DNA of 34,276 nt, taken from Acidimicrobiales bacterium (GTDB taxonomy: Bacteria > Actinomycetota > Acidimicrobiia > Acidimicrobiales > SZUA-35). A program made the translations under genes and the position numbers. The notes under the pieces were generated by a model. The model was not told the DNA's origin. It ran no database searches and worked only from the letters and a program-made list of their open reading frames with translations. Of the stretch, positions 8,105 through 15,548 are shown piece after piece; the first letter of the stretch is position 1, and every line of letters begins with the position of its first letter. Location: assembly GCA_020630195.1 (NCBI GenBank), contig JAHDBV010000051.1:1-34276 (forward strand). Direction: 5' to 3'.

Positions 8105-9936
8105 TGGCACTGACCGCGACGGCACCGAGACAGTCCGACGGTCGACTCCGGTCGTCGTCCGACCGCAGTGACGGATCGAGTCGGGCCGGCTGGGCGCTCA
8201 TCGCCTCGACCGCGCGGGAACAGCGCCTCGGGATCGCACTCGGCATGCTGGCCGGCCTGCTCTACACCGCCGGTCGTGTCGCCGTCCCGCTGCTGATCCA
8301 GCTCGGTCTCGACCGCGGCATCCGTGAGGGTGGACCGCTGCTGCCGTGGTCCCTCGCCATCGCCGGCGCCGGCCTGTTCTCGGCGACGTTCCTCGGCGTC
8401 CGCCGCTACCTCGCGTTCCGCAACGCCCGGGTCATCGAAGCACGCCTGCGTGACCGGATCTTCGCCCACGTGCAGCGTCTGCACTTCTCGTTCCACGACG
8501 CCAACGCCACGGGCGAGCTGATGAGCCGGGGCAACACCGACCTCCAGCACTTCCAGAACTTCGTGACGCTCGTGCCGCTGACGTTCGGCAACGCGCTCGT
8601 GGTCATCGCGGTCACCGTCATCATGCTCAGCCTCCAGCCGCTGTTGACCGTGCTGGCACTCGCCTCGTTGCCTTTCGTGAACGTGCTCGGCCGACGCTTC
8701 GCCCAACGCCTGCATCCGGCGGTGTTGCTCGTGCAGCAGGAGTCGGCCCAACTCGCCACCGTCGTCGAGGAGTCGATCTCGGGCGTGCGGGTGGTGAAGG
8801 GCTTCGGATCCGAACCCGTCCAGGCCGCCAAGCTCGCGACCGAGGCCGACGACGTGCACGACGCCGCCCTCCGATCGTCGGCCATCCGGGCCCGCTACCT
8901 GCCCGGGATCGAACTCCTGCCCGGCATCGGGCTCATCGTCGTGCTCGGCTACGGCGGCCATCTCGTGCTCGACGGTCGGATGACCGTCGGTGAGCTCGTC
9001 AGCTTCAACCTCTACGTGATCATGCTGATCCAGCCGCTGCGGATGCTCGGCATGATCGTGGCCAACGGCCAGCGGGCTTCCGCCGCCGGCGCCCGGATCT
9101 CGGAGGTCCTCGACACGGCGCCCGCCATCGTCGATCCGGACGACCCGACACCGCTGCCGGTCACGGGCGATCTCGGCCGGATCGAGCTGCGCGACGTCGA
9201 CTTCGACTACCCGCCGGCCGAGTCGGGTGCCGGGGTCCTGCGGGGCCTGTCCCTCACGATCGAGCCGGGGGAGTCGGTCGCGCTCGTCGGACCCACCGGG
9301 TCGGGCAAGTCGACCATCGCCCGGCTCCTGCCCCGCTTCTACGACGTCGATGCCGGTGCGGTTCGCCTCGACGGGGTCGACGTCCGAGACGTGGGTCGCC
9401 ACGAGCTGCGACGCGCCGTGTCGATCGTGTTCGAGGAGACGTTCCTGTTCTCCTCGACCATCCGGGACAACATCGCCTTCGCCGATCCGGAGGCCGACGA
9501 CGCCGCCGTGCTCCGGGCCGCCCGTCTCGCCGGCGCCGACGAGTTCATCTCGGAGCTCGCCGAGGGATACGACACCGAGATCGGTGAACGGGGCTTCTCG
9601 CTCTCCGGCGGGCAACGACAGCGCATCGCCATCGCCCGGGCGATCCTCGCGGATCCCCGCGTGCTCGTCCTCGACGACGCGACCTCGGCCGTCGACCCGA
9701 CGAAGGAACACGAGATCCGAGACGCCCTCGGTGAGGTGATGGACCGTCGCACCACGATCGTCATCGCCCACCGGCCGGCGACGATCGCCCTGGCCGACCG
9801 GGTCGTGCTGCTCGACGAGGGTCGGATCGTGGCGGAAGGCACCCACACCGAGTTGCTCGCGTCGAATCCCCGCTATCGGGAGGTGCTCGCCGCCGACCGG
9901 GGCGACGAGCGCCCCGATGCCGAGGGCGGTCGCTGA
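8104..9936 (+). CDS. ABC exporter half-transporter A (degenerate Walker B Asp)
   Basis: A 610-residue fused membrane-ATPase half exporter, type IV fold. Six membrane helices span about residues 35-320, starting with LGIALGMLAGLLYTAG. The nucleotide-binding domain follows, with Walker A GPTGSGKST, Q-loop region VFEETFLFS, signature LSGGQRQR, Walker B VLVLDDATSAVD and H-loop AHRPAT. The residue after the Walker B aspartate is Asp, not the catalytic Glu, while the signature is canonical. This is the pattern of the partner that contributes the degenerate ATP site in heterodimeric exporters such as BmrC/BmrD and TM287/288. The stop overlaps the start of the second half (TGATG). The AAGGGGG before the ATG is only 2 nt away, so the exact start is less certain than the gene. 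Substrate is unknown; lipids or drugs are typical. Confidence 0.93.
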   Translation: MALTATAPRQSDGRLRSSSDRSDGSSRAGWALIASTAREQRLGIALGMLAGLLYTAGRVAVPLLIQLGLDRGIREGGPLLPWSLAIAGAGLFSATFLGVRRYLAFRNARVIEARLRDRIFAHVQRLHFSFHDANATGELMSRGNTDLQHFQNFVTLVPLTFGNALVVIAVTVIMLSLQPLLTVLALASLPFVNVLGRRFAQRLHPAVLLVQQESAQLATVVEESISGVRVVKGFGSEPVQAAKLATEADDVHDAALRSSAIRARYLPGIELLPGIGLIVVLGYGGHLVLDGRMTVGELVSFNLYVIMLIQPLRMLGMIVANGQRASAAGARISEVLDTAPAIVDPDDPTPLPVTGDLGRIELRDVDFDYPPAESGAGVLRGLSLTIEPGESVALVGPTGSGKSTIARLLPRFYDVDAGAVRLDGVDVRDVGRHELRRAVSIVFEETFLFSSTIRDNIAFADPEADDAAVLRAARLAGADEFISELAEGYDTEIGERGFSLSGGQRQRIAIARAILADPRVLVLDDATSAVDPTKEHEIRDALGEVMDRRTTIVIAHRPATIALADRVVLLDEGRIVAEGTHTELLASNPRYREVLAADRGDERPDAEGGR

Positions 9937-11732
9937 TGGCCTGGTCGTTCGCCCACGGCACCGACGACGACGCGAAGCTCGGCCTCGCCGGCACCGGTGC
10001 GGTCCTCCGCCGCACCGTCGCCTACGGCCGTGCCTACCGTCGCGGCGCCCTCATCGCCGCCGTCCTGCTGGTGCTGTGGACCTCCACGACGCTCGCCGGT
10101 CCGCTGCTCGTCCGTCGTGGCGTCGACAACGGCATCATCGCCGGCGACCGCGGTCAGCTGAACCTGTCGATCGCCCTCTACGTCGTCGTGGCGATCGTCA
10201 GCTACGTGAGCTTCCGGTTCGCGATCCTCCAGCTCGCACGGGTGGGGGAGGCGTTCCTGCGGGACATGCGGAATCGGGTGTTCGACACCCTGTTGCGACA
10301 GTCGATGGCGTTCTACGACCGGGAGAAGGCCGGTGTGCTCGTCAGTCGGATGACCTCCGACGTCGATTCGCTCCAGGAGCTGATCCAGTTCGGTCTCGTC
10401 ATGTTCACGAGCGCCGCCCTGCTGCTCGTCGGCACGACGGTCCTGCTCTTCCTGCTGTCGTGGAAACTGATGCTCGTGTGCCTCGTGGCGATGCCGATCG
10501 TCGGGCTCGCGAGCATCAAGTTCCAGCGGGACTCCAACAAGGCCTATCTGCTCGTCCGGGATCGGATCGCCGACACCCTCTCGGGCCTGCAGGAGGGGTT
10601 CAGCGGCGTGCGGGTGGTGCAGGCCTTCGCCCGCGAAGAGGTCGAGGCCGCCCGCTTCTCCGAGGCGAACCAGGATCTGTACCGCACCCACATGGGGGCG
10701 GTGCGGGTGCAGTGCTGGTACCTGCCGATCATCGAGTTCGCCGGTGTGGCGACCACCGCCGTCGCCCTCGGTGTCGGCGGCTGGCTCGTGAACGACGGCC
10801 AGATGACGATCGGCACCGTCGTCGCGTTCATCCTGCTGCTCGGTTCGTTGTTCGAACCGGTCCAGCAGCTCAGCCAGTTGTTCAACATGGTGCAATCCGC
10901 GGCAGCGTCGCTCAACAAGCTGTACCTCCTGCTCGACGAGCCGGTCGACATCGACGACCGCCCGGGTGCGGTCACCATCGACGGTCGGGCTCCGATCACC
11001 CTCGAGGGTGTGGCGTTCGGCTACGCCGGGGGCGCCCCGGTGTTGTCCGGCGTCGACCTCGAGATCGCGGCGGGTGAACGGGTCGCCTTCGTCGGCCCGA
11101 CCGGTGCGGGCAAGTCGACGTTGGCGAAGCTCATCGCCCGCTTCTACGACCCGACCGACGGCACGATCCGCCTCGGCGGGACGGATCTGCGTGACATCGC
11201 CGTCCGCTCATTGCGGGACGAGGTCGTGGTGGTGCCCCAGGAGGGCTATCTGTTCTCGGGTTCGGTGGCCGAGAACATCCGGGTCGCCCGTCCCGACGCC
11301 ACCGACACCGACGTCCGCGATGCGCTCGACCGCATCGGGGTGTTGCCCCGATTCGAGGCGTTGCCCGACGGGTTGGCGACCGAGGTGCAGGAGCGGGGCA
11401 GTCGGTTGTCGGCGGGGGAGAAGCAGCTGGTGTCGCTGGCTCGAGCGGCGCTGGCCGACCCGTCGGTGCTGATCCTCGACGAGGCCACCTCGTCGGTCGA
11501 CCCCGGCACCGAGGCGATCGTCGAGACCGCCATGGAGAGCCTGATGCAGGGCCGCACGGTGATCGCCATCGCGCACCGTCTGTCGACCTCGGAGCGTTGT
11601 GATCGGGTGGCGGTGGTGGCCGACGGTCGACTCGCCGAGCTCGGGTCGCACGACGAGCTCGTGGCCGCCGGCGGCCACTACGCCGAGCTCTACGGCGCCT
11701 GGGTTCGTGGGCTCGGCGACGGCAGCGCCTGA
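9936..11732 (+). CDS. ABC exporter half-transporter B (canonical Walker B Glu, degenerate signature)
   Basis: A 598-residue half exporter coupled to the previous gene by a TGATG overlap. It has six membrane helices in about residues 45-330, then a nucleotide-binding domain with Walker A GPTGAGKST, Q-loop region VPQEGYLFSG, signature LSAGEKQL instead of LSGGQ, Walker B VLILDEATSSVD with the catalytic Glu, and H-loop AHRLST. Its altered signature would face the Asp-bearing site of half A. Its intact Walker B would face the canonical LSGGQ of half A. The pair therefore has one consensus and one degenerate ATP site. The gene ends 25 bases from the convergent anti-sigma gene. Transport substrate is unknown. 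Confidence 0.94.
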   Translation: MAWSFAHGTDDDAKLGLAGTGAVLRRTVAYGRAYRRGALIAAVLLVLWTSTTLAGPLLVRRGVDNGIIAGDRGQLNLSIALYVVVAIVSYVSFRFAILQLARVGEAFLRDMRNRVFDTLLRQSMAFYDREKAGVLVSRMTSDVDSLQELIQFGLVMFTSAALLLVGTTVLLFLLSWKLMLVCLVAMPIVGLASIKFQRDSNKAYLLVRDRIADTLSGLQEGFSGVRVVQAFAREEVEAARFSEANQDLYRTHMGAVRVQCWYLPIIEFAGVATTAVALGVGGWLVNDGQMTIGTVVAFILLLGSLFEPVQQLSQLFNMVQSAAASLNKLYLLLDEPVDIDDRPGAVTIDGRAPITLEGVAFGYAGGAPVLSGVDLEIAAGERVAFVGPTGAGKSTLAKLIARFYDPTDGTIRLGGTDLRDIAVRSLRDEVVVVPQEGYLFSGSVAENIRVARPDATDTDVRDALDRIGVLPRFEALPDGLATEVQERGSRLSAGEKQLVSLARAALADPSVLILDEATSSVDPGTEAIVETAMESLMQGRTVIAIAHRLSTSERCDRVAVVADGRLAELGSHDELVAAGGHYAELYGAWVRGLGDGSA

Positions 11733-11757
11733 CTCCAGTCGCTGAACGCCGCCGCGA

Positions 11758-12435
11758 TCAGCCCGGGCGGAGCACGGCGACGCCGGACGGTTCGTTCTGG
11801 CCGATCTCCTGGATCGTGATGCCGAAGGCCGGGAAGTCGTCGAGGTCGACGCCGGCCCAGAGCTCGATGTCGCCGTCGCCGCCGCGCATGTGGAACGTGC
11901 CGGCACTCACCGCGCCGCCGTCGCCACGCAGCCAGGCTTCGTAGTAGGTGCCCGGCTCGGCCGGTGGCAGGCCCGAGACGTCGAGCACGATCCGGGTGCC
12001 GAGTGGTGTCGCCCAGACCTCCGCGGTCGCCGCGGCCGCCGGGGCCAGGTCGGTCCCGCCGAGGGCGAGTGTCTGCACGATCTCGCCCGAACCCATGGCG
12101 CTCGCGATCTCCTCGCCGTCGTCGTCGCCGAGGGTGCCGACGTTCGAGATCACGGCGAAGAGCAGGAGACCGGCGGCGATGCCCGCCACGAACGGCATGA
12201 TCCGGCGGCGCCGTCGGGCGGCGAGGTCGATCACCTCGGCATCGCTCCGGCCCGTCGCATCCGAGACGGTCGCCGGGGTCGACTCCGTGCCGACCCGGCC
12301 GGCCGACTCCGCCGCGATCCCCGCGAGGATGCCGTCGAGCGCGCCCGTGGGCGCCGGCGTCCATGTCGCCTCGTCGTCGAGGTGACGTCGGACGTGATCG
12401 GGAAGGCCCGGGTCGGCTGCGTCGTGGTCGTTCAT
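11758..12435 (-). CDS. RskA-like membrane anti-sigma factor
   Basis: A 225-residue membrane protein, start chosen at MNDHDAADPGLPDHV because the frame upstream overlaps the sigma gene. The short N-terminal cytosolic part (residues 1-75) is followed by RRRRR and one transmembrane helix (about 81-99, PFVAGIAAGLLLFAVISNV). The extracytoplasmic domain has the RskA C-terminal signature: VWATPLGTRIVLDVSGLPP, TYYEAWLRGDGG, and SAGTFHMRG. No HxxxCxxC zinc motif is present, as in other zinc-free anti-sigma factors of the RskA type. It should hold the sigma factor encoded just upstream at the membrane until proteolysis releases it. It lies 61 bases downstream of that gene on the same strand. Confidence 0.85.
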   Translation of the reverse strand: MNDHDAADPGLPDHVRRHLDDEATWTPAPTGALDGILAGIAAESAGRVGTESTPATVSDATGRSDAEVIDLAARRRRRIMPFVAGIAAGLLLFAVISNVGTLGDDDGEEIASAMGSGEIVQTLALGGTDLAPAAAATAEVWATPLGTRIVLDVSGLPPAEPGTYYEAWLRGDGGAVSAGTFHMRGGDGDIELWAGVDLDDFPAFGITIQEIGQNEPSGVAVLRPG

Positions 12436-12450
12436 GACATCTCTCTGCCG

Positions 12451-12480
12451 ATCATTACGTCGCAACCGGCCGAACGGTTC
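12451..12480 (-). promoter_or_regulatory. Possible ECF-type promoter in front of the anti-sigma gene
   Basis: Read on the minus strand, GAACC (12480-12476) is followed 16 nt later by CGTAAT. This resembles the GGAAC/CGT layout of many ECF sigma promoters and lies in the 61-base gap between sigma and anti-sigma genes. It would let the sigma factor raise its own inhibitor. The match is short. Confidence 0.3.
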
Positions 12481-12496
12481 GCGGAAACCTCGAGAA

Positions 12497-13021
12497 TCAT
12501 CGTGGATCCAGATGGTCGAGCGCTCGTCGGAGCCGGCCATGGGCCCGGGCGGAGCGCGACTTCACCGTCCCGAGCGGCACACCGAGCTGTGCGGCGATCT
12601 CCGCATGGGTGAGCTGATGGCGGTGCGACAGCTCGACGACGTGGCGCTCCTCCGCGGGCAGCTCGTCGACGGCGCGGCGGACCTCGAACGCCTCGAAGGC
12701 CTCGTCGAAGCCGATGCCCTCGATCGCGACGTCGGTCTCGGGTTCGTGGTCGCCCGCCGTCGGGCGCTGCTCCCGTCGGAGCAGGTCGATGGAGGTGCGC
12801 CGGGCGATCGTGTAGAGCCACGGGGCGAGGTCTCGGCGATCGTCGAAGGTGTCGGCGGCCCGCCATGCGTTCAGAAACGTCTGCTGTACGGCTTCCTCGA
12901 CCAGCTCCGGGCGGCCGAGGAACGAGCGGGCGACCGTGGCCACGGCTCCGCCGTAGCGGTCGTACACCTCCCGGATCGCCGTCTCCTCGCCGGCGACGAA
13001 CCGGCGGACCAGATCGTCCAT
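12497..13021 (-). CDS. ECF-type RNA polymerase sigma factor (SigK-like)
   Basis: A 174-residue sigma-70 family factor with only regions 2 and 4. Region 2 covers about residues 8-80 (DRYGGAVATVARSFLGRP, ELVEEAVQQTFLNAWR, PWLYTIARRTSIDLLRR). Region 4 covers about 118-170 (LPAEERHVVELSH, LTHAEIAAQLGVPLGTVKSR). ATG at 13021 is preferred to the GTG at 13030 because a CAGGGT hexamer lies 7 nt upstream, with GCGACA 17 nt before that. The neighbouring RskA-like gene is its cognate inhibitor by position, as in the SigK-RskA pair of mycobacteria. The divergent lipoprotein gene is a plausible target, as in other sigma/anti-sigma loci next to surface proteins. The stimulus is unknown. Confidence 0.92.
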   Translation of the reverse strand: MDDLVRRFVAGEETAIREVYDRYGGAVATVARSFLGRPELVEEAVQQTFLNAWRAADTFDDRRDLAPWLYTIARRTSIDLLRREQRPTAGDHEPETDVAIEGIGFDEAFEAFEVRRAVDELPAEERHVVELSHRHQLTHAEIAAQLGVPLGTVKSRSARAHGRLRRALDHLDPR

Positions 13022-13028
13022 CGCCGAC

Positions 13029-13061
13029 ACCCTGCCAAAAAAGTTCGCCGATGTCGCGAAC
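13029..13061 (-). promoter_or_regulatory. Sigma-gene promoter with inverted repeat over the -35 region
   Basis: On the minus strand GCGACA, 17 nt and CAGGGT lead to the ATG after 7 nt. A perfect inverted repeat GTTCGC-N7-GCGAAC at 13043-13061 overlaps the -35 element and could be an operator for this gene or its divergent neighbour. Confidence 0.45.
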
Positions 13062-13138
13062 CGATCGGGCTCGCCCGTCGTACAGGCGGTCGAGGGCGGC
13101 CCGGTGCAACCGCCGGCCCGGCCTCATGACCCCCTCCG

Positions 13139-13834
13139 ATGAAAGCGAACAATCCGATGATCCTCTTCTCGAACTCCGACACCCACCCGGACCACGAATC
13201 CCGGCCGGCCTGGCGGCTCCGGGCCGGAGCCGCGGCGGCAGCGCTCGCGCTCCTCGCCGCCGCCTGCGGTTCCGATGCCGCCGAGACCGCGGCCGCCGCC
13301 ACCGACGCCGCGGCGGACGCCCCGGCCGACGATGCCGCCGACGCCACCGATGGCGACGGAGCGATGGAGGACGATGCGATGGCCGAGGACGCCATGGACG
13401 ACGAGGCGATGGCCGACGACGCCATGGACGATGCGATGGCCGACACGTCCCACGCGGACGTGACCACCGCGTCATCCGCCGTCGGCGACATCCTCGTCGA
13501 CGGTGCCGGCCTGACCCTCTACGGCTTCACCCAGGACCGCGATGGTCAGTCGGTGTGCAACGGCGACTGTGCCGGGATCTGGCCGCCGCTGTGGGTCGAC
13601 GGTGCCGACGTGCCCACAGGCCTCGACCCCGACGTCTTCTCCGTCATCACCCGGGAGGACGGCTCGTACCAGCTGGCCGCCGGTGGCTGGCCGCTCTACA
13701 CCTTCGCCAACGACGCCGCCCCCGGTGACGTGAACGGCCAGGGCGTCAACGACGTCTGGTTCGTGGTCGCTCCCGACGGTGCGCTCGTGATGGACGCCGT
13801 CGAGGTCGAGGCCGACGCCGGCTCCGACTACTGA
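13139..13834 (+). CDS. Lipoprotein with secreted-repeat (COG4315-like) domain and Met-Asp linker
   Basis: A 231-residue exported lipoprotein. The signal region ends in the lipobox LLAAAC (Cys near residue 43); the N-terminus is long, so the in-frame ATG at 13157 is a possible start. Residues 75-103 are a repeated AMxDD linker. The C-terminal domain has the paired secreted-repeat motifs of the Lipoprotein_15/COG4315 family: GLTLYGFTQDRDGQSVCNGD with CAGIWPPLWVDG, then YQLAAGGWPLYTFANDAAPGDVNGQGV and WFVVAPDG. The two cysteines in VCNGDCAG are typical. The biochemical role of the family is unknown; surface redox or metal roles have been considered. It is divergent from the ECF sigma gene and followed by a very strong terminator. 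Confidence 0.85.
   Translation: MKANNPMILFSNSDTHPDHESRPAWRLRAGAAAAALALLAAACGSDAAETAAAATDAAADAPADDAADATDGDGAMEDDAMAEDAMDDEAMADDAMDDAMADTSHADVTTASSAVGDILVDGAGLTLYGFTQDRDGQSVCNGDCAGIWPPLWVDGADVPTGLDPDVFSVITREDGSYQLAAGGWPLYTFANDAAPGDVNGQGVNDVWFVVAPDGALVMDAVEVEADAGSDY
13361..13447 (+). repeat. In-frame 15-bp repeat coding for AM-acidic pentapeptides
   Basis: Units AMEDD, AMAED, AMDDE, AMADD, AMDD and AMADT follow one another; four are 15 bp, one is shortened to 12 bp. The result is a flexible, strongly acidic, Met-rich linker between the lipid anchor and the folded domain. Confidence 0.85.
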
Positions 13835-13852
13835 TCGCCCACACCCCGGCAC

Positions 13853-13897
13853 CGACGCCGGCCGGACGCCCCCACACGGGGCGCCCGGCCGGCGTCG
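13853..13897 (+). terminator. Long terminator hairpin after the lipoprotein gene
   Basis: Arms of 13 bp (13853-13865 with 13885-13897; core GACGCCGGCCGG) are perfectly complementary. After one mismatch a further 6-bp stem CGCCCC/GGGGCG follows, with a 5-nt loop. It begins 18 nt after the stop codon. It has no U-run. Confidence 0.8.
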
Positions 13898-13932
13898 CCG
13901 CGTCCGGTCGTCGTGGCGTCCGAGAGGATTGG

Positions 13933-13938
13933 TAGACA
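13933..13938 (+). promoter_or_regulatory. -10-like hexamer 6 nt before the gene at 13945
   Basis: TAGACA (with a T following) lies 6 nt upstream of the ATG, the position seen for the other leaderless starts here. The match at the last base is imperfect. Confidence 0.4.
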
Positions 13939-13944
13939 TCCGGG

Positions 13945-14307
13945 ATGAGCGATGACGCGGCACGGGCTCGGTCCGACGACCTCGCCGCCGCGGTCGTCCG
14001 CACCCGTCGGGCGTTGGAGGCGTTGCAGGCCGGTGTCGTCCCGGGCCGCTCGGCTCGACGTCGGAGTCTTCAGCCCCAGCTCGAGCTCCAGATCACGGGA
14101 CTCCGTCGGATGGAACGTGCACTCGGCGACGGCGCGCTGCCTCGCCATGTCTGGTCGCTCGGCCAGGCCGCCATGCCCGTCCTGCCGACGTTGATCACCC
14201 GCCTCGGAGCCGACGGCACGGACGCCGTCGAGCCGTTGCTCGCCGAGGCGCACGCGGCGGTCGCCGGGCTCGGTGCCGAGTTGACCCGATTCGCCGAGGG
14301 GCGCTGA
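13945..14307 (+). CDS. Small helical hypothetical protein
   Basis: A 120-residue cytosolic protein with no recognised family. It is rich in Ala, Leu and Arg and is predicted by eye to be almost wholly alpha-helical, with a basic stretch (GRSARRRSLQPQ) near residue 35 and heptad-like leucine spacing at both ends. It has no Cys, no signal peptide and no membrane helix. It sits alone between a strong terminator and the convergent flavoprotein gene, 7 bases from the latter. The TAG-type hexamer upstream supports the start. Function unknown. Confidence 0.65.
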   Translation: MSDDAARARSDDLAAAVVRTRRALEALQAGVVPGRSARRRSLQPQLELQITGLRRMERALGDGALPRHVWSLGQAAMPVLPTLITRLGADGTDAVEPLLAEAHAAVAGLGAELTRFAEGR

Positions 14308-14314
14308 GCGAGCC

Positions 14315-15469
14315 TCAGAGGGTCGCCATGTTGGTGTCGAGGCCGAGTGGCATCCGGCCGAGCGTCTCGAACGTCCGCGGCGCCACCATGGCGTGCTGGG
14401 TGGCGACGAAGACGTCGCGGAAGGTCTTCTGGAGGGTGTTGTCCCGGTAGACGGCGGCCCCGCCGCCGGTGCGGTACATCGACTCGGCCACCTCGGACGC
14501 CGCCTGGGTGGCGTGGGTGGCGGCGAGACGCAGGCGCCGCTTCTCGTCGTCGGTCGGAGCGTCGCCGGCCTCGGCCCGGGCCCAGGTGGCCTCGACGATC
14601 TCGCGCATCCACGCCCATGCCGAGGCGAGCTTCGCTTCGGCGATGGCGACATCGGCCTGGACCTGGCTCCGCTCGGCCAGGGCGCGGGCGCTGCCCTGGG
14701 GGCGTTTCGAACCGGCCAGCTCGACCAACTCGTCGAGCGAGCGTCGGGCGATGCCGACCGCGCAGGCGGCCACGCCGCACGCCAGCAGTCCGAAGAAGGA
14801 GAACTGGGAGAGCGGCCCGGGTCGGATCGGCGCCATCCGACCCATCTCGACCCAACGGCCCTCGGGCACGAACACGTCGGTCACCCGGTAGTCGCCCGAG
14901 CCCGTGCCCGACAGGCCCGAGACGTGCCAGTTGTCGATGAACTCGACCTCGTCGGCGGGGAAGAACACGAACGGCGCACGGAGCCCGTCGGCCCGCCGGG
15001 TCGGCTGCCCGTCCTCGTCGACGATCAGACAGCCTCCGGCGATCCAGGTGCAGTGCCGTGTGCCCGACCCCCACGCCCAGCGTCCGCTCACCCGGAGACC
15101 CCCGTCGACCATCGTCGCCCGGCCCTCGGGCATGGCGAAGCCGCCGCCGATCGTGGTCGGGTCGCCGAAGATCTCGGTCGCGAACGGGTCGGCGAGGGTC
15201 GTCGAGGTGAGCGAGGTCGTGGAGCCGATCATCGAGCACCAGCCGGCGGCGCCGTCGTGATACGCCAACTCCTCGATCACCCGGAGGCTCTCCCACGCCG
15301 GCACCGCCGGCCCGCCGAGGACCTCGGGCACGTACATGCGGAACGCCCCCGTGTCGCGGATCCGTTCGACGAGATCGAGGGGGATGCCGCGGGCCGCCTC
15401 GGTCTCCGGAGCGCGAGCGGCGAGTTCCGGGCCGAGCGTGCGGACGGCGTCGAGCATGGTGGAGGCCAT
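14315..15469 (-). CDS. Acyl-CoA dehydrogenase-fold flavoprotein (HsaA-like monooxygenase or ACAD)
   Basis: A 384-residue protein of the acyl-CoA dehydrogenase superfamily. The N-terminal helical domain (IPLDLVERIRDTGAFRMYVPEVLGG) is followed by the central beta-domain (GRWAWGSGTRHCTWIAGG) and the C-terminal type-2 helical domain (AVYRDNTLQKTFRDVFVATQHAM). The type-2 C-terminal domain is shared with flavin-dependent monooxygenases such as HsaA of steroid degradation and with dibenzothiophene desulfurisation enzymes. A two-component FMN-dependent oxygenase is therefore at least as likely as a true dehydrogenase, and the catalytic Glu of classical enzymes is not evident. It is divergent from a TetR gene with a candidate operator over its promoter, so it is probably the regulated target. 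Confidence 0.85.
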   Translation of the reverse strand: MASTMLDAVRTLGPELAARAPETEAARGIPLDLVERIRDTGAFRMYVPEVLGGPAVPAWESLRVIEELAYHDGAAGWCSMIGSTTSLTSTTLADPFATEIFGDPTTIGGGFAMPEGRATMVDGGLRVSGRWAWGSGTRHCTWIAGGCLIVDEDGQPTRRADGLRAPFVFFPADEVEFIDNWHVSGLSGTGSGDYRVTDVFVPEGRWVEMGRMAPIRPGPLSQFSFFGLLACGVAACAVGIARRSLDELVELAGSKRPQGSARALAERSQVQADVAIAEAKLASAWAWMREIVEATWARAEAGDAPTDDEKRRLRLAATHATQAASEVAESMYRTGGGAAVYRDNTLQKTFRDVFVATQHAMVAPRTFETLGRMPLGLDTNMATL

Positions 15470-15475
15470 GGGGAG

Positions 15476-15503
15476 TTTCTAGAGTTCCACTCTGGATCAC
15501 GCA
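15476..15503 (-). promoter_or_regulatory. Promoter of the flavoprotein gene
   Basis: On the minus strand TTGCGT, 17 nt, TAGAAA and 6 nt lead to the ATG at 15469. The -10 element is on 15476-15481. Confidence 0.5.
15478..15496. promoter_or_regulatory. Candidate TetR operator (19-bp imperfect palindrome)
   Basis: TCTAGAGTTCCACTCTGGA has 7 of 9 symmetric pairs, with a perfect AGAGT/ACTCT core. It overlaps the -10 region of the divergent flavoprotein gene and lies 53 bases from the TetR start. Confidence 0.55.
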
Positions 15504-15535
15504 AGTGTTTCGCGAGTCGAGGTCGGGTCATCCGG

Positions 15536-15541
15536 TAGTGT
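15536..15541 (+). promoter_or_regulatory. -10-like hexamer of the leaderless TetR gene
   Basis: TAGTGT lies 7 nt before the ATG at 15549, which favours this ATG over the in-frame GTG at 15540. Confidence 0.55.
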
Positions 15542-15548
15542 GCCGGAC

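Noticed and set aside
8032..9846. 604-residue minus-strand open frame opposite the first ABC gene
   Set aside because: The ABC gene has all nucleotide-binding motifs. The reverse frame has no recognisable domain and repeats charged residues typical of antisense reading.
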